From Acinetobacter defluvii (lineage in GTDB: Bacteria > Pseudomonadota > Gammaproteobacteria > Pseudomonadales > Moraxellaceae): a DNA stretch of 64,000 nt. The notes under the pieces were generated by a model. The model was not told where the DNA came from. It saw only the letters and a program-made list of their open reading frames with translations, and made no database searches. A program made the position numbers and the translations under genes. The stretch covers positions 806,001 through 870,000 of the forward strand of contig NZ_CP029397.2 in the NCBI RefSeq assembly GCF_001704615.3, read 5' to 3'. Shown here piece after piece: positions 59,512-64,000 of the stretch. Each line of letters starts with the position of its first letter. Position 1 is the first letter of the stretch.

Positions 59512-59721
59512 GTTTTCGATAATATCTAGTCTTAAACTAGGTTAATACTATTTTTGGAGGTGTTTCATATGCTGTCATTTAAACACTTCCATTGTTGATA
59601 TAAAAACACTAAATCAAAGGCTTTGAAATGGTTCTCGATGTTTTAGGAGAAGTGGGAGCTTCTCCTACAGGTCCACTTGATCATATGGTGTAAGCAACAA
59701 TTTGAAACATCATCAATTTTA

Positions 59722-59952
59722 TTAAACTGGATAATGCTTTTAAATACTGAGCCTTTTTATAAACACCTGCTACACCGTCCTTTACGTGTGCCAATGCAGC
59801 TTCAATATGACGCTCATCAAAACTACGATTATTAAAAAGGGTACTGGTGAGATGTATAAAGCCGTGTGGTGTTTGTCGTCTCTCATAACCCATTCGGCGC
59901 AAAGCTATAATAAAAACGGTATCTGATTTAGGCTGGCTCTTGTCTGATCTAC
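59722..59952 (-). pseudogene. Integrase remnant 3 (leftmost)
   Basis: About 230 bp aligning with the 3' third of the intact integrase at 62476 (residues roughly 310-405). The recombinase C-terminal signature AALAHVKDGVAGVY is legible, but the tail is shortened by an internal deletion next to 59742, where 60 bases of the intact copy are missing, and the HGFRHIAST arginine-histidine segment has become HGFIHLTST, losing the catalytic arginine. Similarity ends at 59952. Clearly inactive. Confidence 0.85.
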
Positions 59953-59962
59953 AGTTTTACCA

Positions 59963-60136
59963 TCATTTCTTGTATATTCTATTTTCACCATTCTCACATG
60001 CTCCAAGAATAGCCATTTGTTTGATTTCTTTGCATGTCTTATCAGTTTTGCACCAATCATTTAAAATATCAGATAGTTTTAACCATTCTGCATGTTCAGA
60101 ATACATTGAACAATCATTGAGATAACTGTTATACAT
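59963..60136 (-). CDS. Cargo gene 2: 57-residue protein behind a C4-like leader
   Basis: MYNSYLNDCSMYSEHAEW then LKLSDILNDWCK and a cysteine- and lysine-rich end. It starts at ATG 60136, just after GGGAGG, the same relative position (17 bases downstream of the GGGATGC box) as the start of the larger cargo gene at 62324. Its leader is the conserved 53-nt RNA. It stops ten bases before integrase remnant 3, so it may be a truncated version of something longer. I do not recognise a family. Confidence 0.5.
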   Translation of the reverse strand: MYNSYLNDCSMYSEHAEWLKLSDILNDWCKTDKTCKEIKQMAILGACENGENRIYKK

Positions 60137-60166
60137 AATGCCTCCCACCGCATCCCAACAAAAACT

Positions 60167-60219
60167 GCTAAGCCAATCGAATTGGGTACTCGATTTTCGG
60201 GGATCAACCTAGACTTAGC
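60167..60219 (-). ncRNA. C4-like antisense leader RNA, copy 2
   Basis: Minus-strand 53-nt element closed by GCTAAGTC/GGCTTAGC and containing the hairpin ATCGAGT..ATTCGAT with loop ACCCA-like (loop CCCA). Its partner at 62357 has the same length, and the inner stem differs by compensating changes. The CCCAA loop can pair with TTGGG between this element and the cargo start. It resembles the P1 C4 leader, which represses the gene following it by pairing near its ribosome-binding site. Confidence 0.6.
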
Positions 60220-60272
60220 AAACTGAATATAAAAGATATTTAATTATAATTGTACATACTTTGGTATATTGT

Positions 60273-60346
60273 GCGGCATAAATTGTCACTTTGCTTTTTT
60301 AAACTGGATGCGGCATAAATTGTCACTTTGCTTTTTTAAACTGGAT
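60273..60346. repeat. 37-bp perfect tandem duplication at the 3' end of integrase remnant 2
   Basis: The 37 bases starting GCGGCATAAATTGTCACTTT at 60273 are repeated exactly from 60310. The second copy holds the native integrase stop region. The identical copies point to recent duplication. The intact integrase at 62476 has only one copy of this region. Confidence 0.95.
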
Positions 60347-60838
60347 AATGCTTTGATCTGCTATTTCTTCTAAATAATTAGCGTACCATTGCATCATATT
60401 GGCTCTGTCCTCTAAATACTGAGCTTTGTTATAAACACCTGCTACACCATCCTTTACGTGTGCTAATGCAGCTTCAATATGACGCTCATCAAAACACGAT
60501 TATTTAAAAGGGTACTGGCGATAGCCTAAAGCCGTGAGGTGTTTGTCGTCCCTCATATCCCATACGGCGCAAAGCCATAATAAAAACGGTATCTGATTTA
60601 GGCTTACTCTTGTCCGATCTGCTTGGAAATAAAAACTCGGAATTAGTTTCATAGCTTTTTAATTCTTGCAGAATGGCAACGGCTTGCTTTGATAAAGGTA
60701 CAACATGCTCACGGCGTTTCTTCATACGTTCTTCAGGGATATTCCATACAGCATGATCAAAGTCAAATTCATCCCATTTTGCTTGTCTTAATTCACTTGG
60801 ACGACAAAACAGCATTGCTAAAAGCTGTAAACCGAAAT
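60323..60838 (-). pseudogene. Integrase remnant 2 (middle)
   Basis: About 515 bp homologous to residues ~239-409 of the intact integrase; the first 238 codons are missing. Two one-base losses, near 60495 and 60523, break the frame in the catalytic region. The right border at 60838 is abrupt: there the integrase sequence joins the start of an antirepressor-like gene. The stretch still contains CRPSELRQ and the AALAHVKDG signature in different frames. Confidence 0.88.
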
Positions 60839-60886
60839 GACAACTCGAACGCCGTGTTCATTAAAATTAAAAATAGATGGGCTCAT
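60836..60886 (-). pseudogene. Truncated BRO-N/antirepressor-like gene
   Basis: Starting at ATG 60886, MSPSIFNFNEHGVRVVIS resembles the first residues of phage antirepressors with a BRO-N domain (which begin ...IFNF..H.VRVV.). The gene is cut after about 17 codons by the integrase remnant. Its start overlaps the stop of the upstream HTH gene (ATGA), so the three genes were an operon. Confidence 0.55.
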
Positions 60887-61092
60887 GCTTGCACCTCATT
60901 TAATTCATATCGAGCATGTGTGCCTTTATTGTTTAGGTTCGGCTCTTGGTGGGTCACAATGTCATGACCTAAACGGCGTAAACGCTGAATAACAGCACTC
61001 AGGCGATAGCAGTCGTAATAATTAATAGCTTCGGCTTGGCTTAAAGTTTTACCTTGTTTGAGGTGGGCTAAAATTTGGGTTTGGTGGTTCAT
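60883..61092 (-). CDS. Phage-type helix-turn-helix protein, 69 aa
   Basis: A small DNA-binding protein with the sequence HLKQGKTLSQAEAINYYDCYRLSAVIQRLRRLGHDIVT, a winged-HTH layout found in many prophage and island regulators. It lies directly downstream of the AlpA-like gene (2 bp gap) and overlaps the truncated antirepressor by 4 bp (ATGA), so the three are one transcript. Likely a regulator of the element. AGGC/GGAGGC-like sequence precedes the ATG. Confidence 0.8.
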   Translation of the reverse strand: MNHQTQILAHLKQGKTLSQAEAINYYDCYRLSAVIQRLRRLGHDIVTHQEPNLNNKGTHARYELNEVQA

Positions 61093-61094
61093 GT

Positions 61095-61316
61095 TTAAGC
61101 CTCCAATTCTGCATTGGTTAGGCTTTGCATTTGATTGTTATGCCATTCGATTAATTGGGCATAGTCAAAATAGACAGGGGCTTGTTTTGCTTCACCTGTC
61201 TTGATTGCTTTGGGGAAAGTTTTGTCTGTACGGACTAGATGACGCAATGATTCACGGCTAATGTCTAAGATTTGGCAAGCTGTTTTAAACTGCACTCGAA
61301 TTGGTTTGATAGTCAT
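61095..61316 (-). CDS. AlpA/MerR-type excisionase-like regulator, 73 aa
   Basis: A compact DNA-binding protein: VQFKTACQILDISRESLRHLVRTDKTFPKAIKTG followed by PVYFDYAQLIEWH, the layout of AlpA-type winged HTH proteins that control integrase or excision in satellites and prophages. It is the first gene of the three-gene minus-strand unit. Upstream lies the phased GTTACT array. Confidence 0.82.
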   Translation of the reverse strand: MTIKPIRVQFKTACQILDISRESLRHLVRTDKTFPKAIKTGEAKQAPVYFDYAQLIEWHNNQMQSLTNAELEA

Positions 61317-61399
61317 AAATAAACCTATACATTAAAAAGTATGTATAAATTTAAGCACTTACCAATGGTGACTTTAAATATATGAAATTCAAATACTTG

Positions 61400-61551
61400 G
61401 TTACTTGTAATCAAAAAAGCAGTTACTGATTTTCCTTATAGATTTACTACTTTTATCAATACAGTAACTATTAATCATCTAAAGTTACTTTTACTTTTTT
61501 AAGGTAACTTTTATTATTGTTGTGAGTTACTTTTTATATTTCTCGGTTACT
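61400..61551. repeat. Phased GTTACT array (iteron-like)
   Basis: GTTAC-type hexamers at 61400, 61422, 61463 (inverted), 61484, 61503 (inverted, last base changed), 61526 and 61546; a degenerate TTTACT at 61443 fills the one wide gap. The spacing is then 19-23 bp throughout, close to two helical turns, so all copies face the same side of the helix. The array starts about 85 bp upstream of the AlpA-like gene and extends into the last codons of the cargo gene. Confidence 0.7.
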
Positions 61552-62324
61552 TTCTCTTTTGTTTCTACTTCTAAGTCACTTAAAATTTCGACTGTTGTCT
61601 TTTGGTCTTTAATTAGATCAATTAGTGATGAAATTGCCTTATAGTTAAATGGTTTAGGGTCTCTAAAGCCATATTCTTCACCATTATCTCTTAAAAAATC
61701 TTTAATTTTATCCTCTTTATTGCTACGTCCTCCATAATTACCTAATACATTAAACTCATGATTCAGCCTACCTAGTAAAGCCATCTCTCTGCAATACAAG
61801 TGGTTATCTTTATTTAAGAAGGTTGCATGTTGGTGAATGTCGCTTAGTTTTTGAGGTTTTTGGATATTCATATTTCGCACTTTATTTAAATCTTTCATTA
61901 AGTCATAACATTGATTTTTATAAAAATTATCATCACTTTCAGAACAAGATTTAGACATATATGGGCTATTTCCTATTAAATCATCATTAATGCCTAATCC
62001 AATATTTTTTAAATCTTTTAAAACTCTGTAGCGAGCAAAACCTACACAATCCGTATAAAATACTTCTTCTTCATCAGCTATTAACCTGATAGTTGTAATT
62101 GGGCAATTATAAAAATCATTATCGTTATATTCATACTCAACAAGAGTGTATGAATTTTTGAGAATCAATTTTCTTGTTCTATTTAATATTTGAATATGAT
62201 TCATAAGCCATTGAGCTGATTTTATTATTGTAGTTTTTTCACAATCGGCAAGAATTTTTAGCAATTCATCAACGGAGATAAATTGTTCTGGAATATTGTC
62301 TATATATTCATTTACACCAATCAA
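61527..62324 (-). CDS. Cargo gene 1: unknown 265-residue protein behind a C4-like leader
   Basis: The frame encodes an Asp/Lys-rich protein with an N-terminal helical stretch IPEQFISVDELLKILADCEK and an NCPITTIRLIADEEE strand region. No motif I recognise. The frame is open from GTG 62336, but TTG 62324 lies at the position that matches the ATG of cargo gene 2, six bases after a GGGGG, and is preferred. The 53-nt leader lies 33 bp upstream. It ends inside the GTTACT array. Probably an island-specific gene. Confidence 0.6.
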   Translation of the reverse strand: MIGVNEYIDNIPEQFISVDELLKILADCEKTTIIKSAQWLMNHIQILNRTRKLILKNSYTLVEYEYNDNDFYNCPITTIRLIADEEEVFYTDCVGFARYRVLKDLKNIGLGINDDLIGNSPYMSKSCSESDDNFYKNQCYDLMKDLNKVRNMNIQKPQKLSDIHQHATFLNKDNHLYCREMALLGRLNHEFNVLGNYGGRSNKEDKIKDFLRDNGEEYGFRDPKPFNYKAISSLIDLIKDQKTTVEILSDLEVETKEKVTEKYKK

Positions 62325-62356
62325 AACTGCCCCCACAGCATCCCAATAATAAAATA

Positions 62357-62409
62357 GCTAAGCCAATCAGATTGGGTATCTGACTTTCGGGAGCAAACCT
62401 AGACTTAGC
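62357..62409 (-). ncRNA. C4-like antisense leader RNA, copy 1
   Basis: Minus-strand 53-nt element: outer stem GCTAAGTC/GGCTTAGC, inner hairpin TCAGAT-ACCCA-ATCTGA-like with an ACCC(A) loop, and an unpaired TAGGTTTGCTCCCGAAAG stretch. The CTCCC of that stretch can pair with the GGGGGC before the cargo start (GCTCCC with GGGGGC, one wobble), and the CCCAAT loop with ATTGGG at 62341-62346. Both pairings are what a C4-type antisense leader would need. Copy 2 at 60167 conserves the structure with compensating changes. Confidence 0.65.
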
Positions 62410-62475
62410 AAACTGAATATAAACGATATTTAATTATAAATGTGTATATTTTTGTATCTAATGCGACAAATTATG

Positions 62476-63705
62476 TCATTTAGCTTTTTTAAACTGGATA
62501 ATACTTTGGTCTGCGATTTCTTCTAAATAATTGGCATACCACTGCATCATATTGGCTCTGTCCTCTAAATACTGAGCCTTGTTATACACGCCTGCTACAC
62601 CATCCTTTACGTGTGCCAATGCAGCTTCAATATGACGCTCATCAAAACCACGATTATTTAAAAGCGTACTAGCGATATGCCTAAAGCCGTGAGGTGTTTG
62701 TCGTCCCTCATATCCCATACGGCGCAAAGCCATAATGAAAACGGTATCTGATTTAGGCTTACTCTTGTCCGATCTACTCGGAAATAAAAACTCAGAATTG
62801 GTTTCATACGTTTTTAATTCTTGCAGAATGGCAACGGCTTGTTTTGATAAAGGTACAACATGCTCACGGCGTTTCTTCATACGTTCTTCGGGAATATTCC
62901 ATACAGCATGATCAAAATCGAACTCATCCCATTTTGCCTGTCTTAATTCACTCGGACGACAAAACAACATAGCCAAAAGCTGTAAACCGATTCTTACGTC
63001 CATAGTCGGGTAATTATTAATGGCTCTGATTAATGTCGGTAACTCCTGTTCACTGACATGCGCCATGTTTTCTTTTTTGCCTTGTTGCAAATACTTTTGA
63101 ATACCCTCTAAAGGATTGTAGTCAATACGACCAGTGACCTTTGCATAGTCATAAATATCTCGGCACATTGCCCGAACTCGGTTGACCTGTTCATAGATGC
63201 CTTGCTTCTGTTGAATACCTTGTAAATGATTCATCCATTCAATTGGCTTGATCGTGGTATACAAGCGTTTGCCAAAAACTGGGAATATATGCTTTTCCAA
63301 TGCGCCTTTATTTCGGGTCATGGTGTCATTCACCCAAGTATTTACTTTGGTGTCTAACCATTCTCTAGCCAATAATTCAAAAGTAGCATTATTCTGTTCT
63401 AGCTCTTGGCGGTTTCTTTCCTGTTTGGTAATGATTGGGTTATCGCCGTGAGAAATATCCTTAATAATCTCAGATGCTTTTTTTCTTGCACCTTTACCCG
63501 ACAATTCAGGATAAGTACCTATCCCAAGCCATGACCATTTACCATCAGCCTTTTTGTATCTGAATAACCATGCTTTCTTACCATCAGGCTTTACACGGAA
63601 ATATAGACCCTCACCGTCTAGTTCCCGATATTCTTTTTCTTCGGGTTCAAGGTTAGCAAGTGTTGTGTCTGAAAGGGGACGGCGTTTTATATCTGATCTT
63701 TTCAT
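62476..63705 (-). CDS. Tyrosine-type site-specific integrase (P4-like, ssrA-associated)
   Basis: A 409-residue recombinase. An N-terminal Arm-binding DUF4102-like domain (RRPLSDTTLANLEPEEKEYREL, then GEGLYFRVKPDGKKAWLFRY) is followed by a core-binding domain and a catalytic domain with arginine in LFCRPSELRQ, HGFRHIAST, and the nucleophile region VAGVYNKAQYL. It lies next to the ssrA 3' end, the classical target of such enzymes. The frame is open from GTG 63759, but ATG 63705 gives the natural start. Four TGTACA boxes precede or overlap the start. Confidence 0.92.
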   Translation of the reverse strand: MKRSDIKRRPLSDTTLANLEPEEKEYRELDGEGLYFRVKPDGKKAWLFRYKKADGKWSWLGIGTYPELSGKGARKKASEIIKDISHGDNPIITKQERNRQELEQNNATFELLAREWLDTKVNTWVNDTMTRNKGALEKHIFPVFGKRLYTTIKPIEWMNHLQGIQQKQGIYEQVNRVRAMCRDIYDYAKVTGRIDYNPLEGIQKYLQQGKKENMAHVSEQELPTLIRAINNYPTMDVRIGLQLLAMLFCRPSELRQAKWDEFDFDHAVWNIPEERMKKRREHVVPLSKQAVAILQELKTYETNSEFLFPSRSDKSKPKSDTVFIMALRRMGYEGRQTPHGFRHIASTLLNNRGFDERHIEAALAHVKDGVAGVYNKAQYLEDRANMMQWYANYLEEIADQSIIQFKKAK

Positions 63706-63709
63706 GGCT

Positions 63710-63771
63710 TGTACACCAGTGAGTTCAATAAAATGTGCAATGTACAAGACAGTGTACACGGTACATGTACA
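63710..63771. promoter_or_regulatory. TGTACA repeat cluster in the integrase promoter
   Basis: Four TGTACA motifs at 63710, 63741, 63753 and 63766, two of them in perfect palindromes (GTGTACAC at 63752-63759 and GTACATGTAC at 63761-63770). The cluster covers the region just before the integrase start and is a likely operator. Confidence 0.55.
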
Positions 63772-63808
63772 CTATAGCTAGTTATGTTTGGTTATGTTTA
63801 GGCAAGAA

Positions 63809-63841
63809 AAAAGGCTTAATCCCTTTAGAATCAAGCCTTTT
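63809..63841 (-). terminator. Terminator of ssrA
   Basis: On the minus strand AAAAGGCTT (rc of 63833-63841) and AAGCCTTTT (rc of 63809-63817) form a stem followed by a T-run, 44 bp after the tmRNA 3' end. Confidence 0.7.
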
Positions 63842-63884
63842 GTCTTTAAAACTTGGCATATTTTGCCATGTTTTGGAAGGTATT

Positions 63885-64000
63885 TGGTGGAGATGGCGGG
63901 AGTTGAACCCGCGTCCGCCAACACTACACTCGAGAATACTACATGCTTAGATATCGTCTATTATTTTAACGTTTAAAGACCCGACGAACAGGATTAAAAA
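63885..64000 (-). ncRNA. ssrA: Transfer-messenger RNA (tmRNA), 3' part
   Basis: Read on the minus strand this is the last 116 nt of tmRNA. It carries the alanyl-acceptor and T-arm: GGACGCGGGTTCAACTCCCG and then CCATCTCCACCA ending in CCA at 63885, with GGGTTCAA the T-loop. The 5' part and the tag reading frame lie beyond the window edge. tmRNA rescues stalled ribosomes. Its 3' end is the integration site of the adjacent island. Confidence 0.93.

Larger units (their letters stand above)
59722..63885. mobile_element. ssrA-integrated island remnant with three integrase 3' ends
   Basis: Bounded on the right by the 3' end of ssrA (63885). It holds one intact integrase, two decayed integrase copies, two leader RNAs, two cargo genes, an AlpA-HTH-antirepressor operon and a phased array. 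No copy of the ssrA 3' end occurs further left in the window, so the distal attachment site is lost or outside. The left limit is set at integrase remnant 3; the true limit may lie up to 200 bp further left. Confidence 0.75.

Noticed and set aside
59512..59721. Distal attachment site of the ssrA island
   Set aside because: No stretch resembling the ssrA 3' end (GGTGGAGATGGCGG) is present; the GGAGAAG/CTTCTCC hairpin at about 59646 is unrelated.
61400..61551. GTTACT array as a CRISPR array
   Set aside because: Repeats are only 6 bp, in both orientations, with spacers of about 15 bp; no cas gene nearby.

Overview
The window is a stretch of an Acinetobacter chromosome. The genus call rests on BfmR/BfmS, a fused NuoCD inside a nuoA-N operon, an NrdA with two ATP-cone-like segments, fil-type surface proteins, AT-rich intergenic DNA and the CCCCC/GGGGG plus CCCTCC/GGAGGG hairpin repeat downstream of nrdA. 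The species cannot be fixed from this alone.

Layout. (1) 1-6.4 kb is an AT-rich accessory segment read on the plus strand: the 3' part of a helicase/nuclease-like protein cut by the window edge, then a 1488-residue protein with an N-terminal PD-(D/E)XK nuclease and a STAND-type P-loop NTPase, which looks like an anti-phage gene of the Avs kind. (2) 6.4-14.7 kb is core: nrdB and nrdA (class Ia ribonucleotide reductase) with two very small genes and a candidate sRNA between them, then bfmRS. A pair of NrdR-like boxes exactly 32 bp apart and a perfect DnaA box lie upstream of nrdA. (3) 15.4-30.5 kb is the thirteen-gene nuoA-N operon (respiratory complex I). (4) 30.6-54.8 kb is a mosaic of core genes: upp, a cold-shock-domain protein with sixteen 9-bp repeats, a FinR-like regulator divergent from fpr, a CmpX-like channel, transporters, metG, apbC, dcd and many small or unknown proteins, including several under 60 residues. 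(5) 55.1-59.5 kb carries three secreted fil-type proteins that share an N-terminal motif.

(6) 59.7-63.9 kb is a mobile-element graveyard lying against the 3' end of ssrA (tmRNA), whose last part forms the right edge of the window. One intact tyrosine integrase sits next to ssrA and two decayed integrase 3' ends lie further left. Two of the three copies are followed by the same roughly 190-bp unit: a conserved 53-nt RNA leader and then a different cargo gene. The two leaders differ by paired, base-pair-preserving changes and carry stretches complementary to the cargo ribosome-binding region, much like the C4 antisense RNA of phage P1. Between the cargo gene and an AlpA-HTH-antirepressor operon lies an array of GTTACT motifs spaced about 21 bp apart.

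The most novel-looking material is the C4-like leader/cargo module, the phased GTTACT array and the nuclease-STAND gene. All calls come from reading the sequence; no database search was run.
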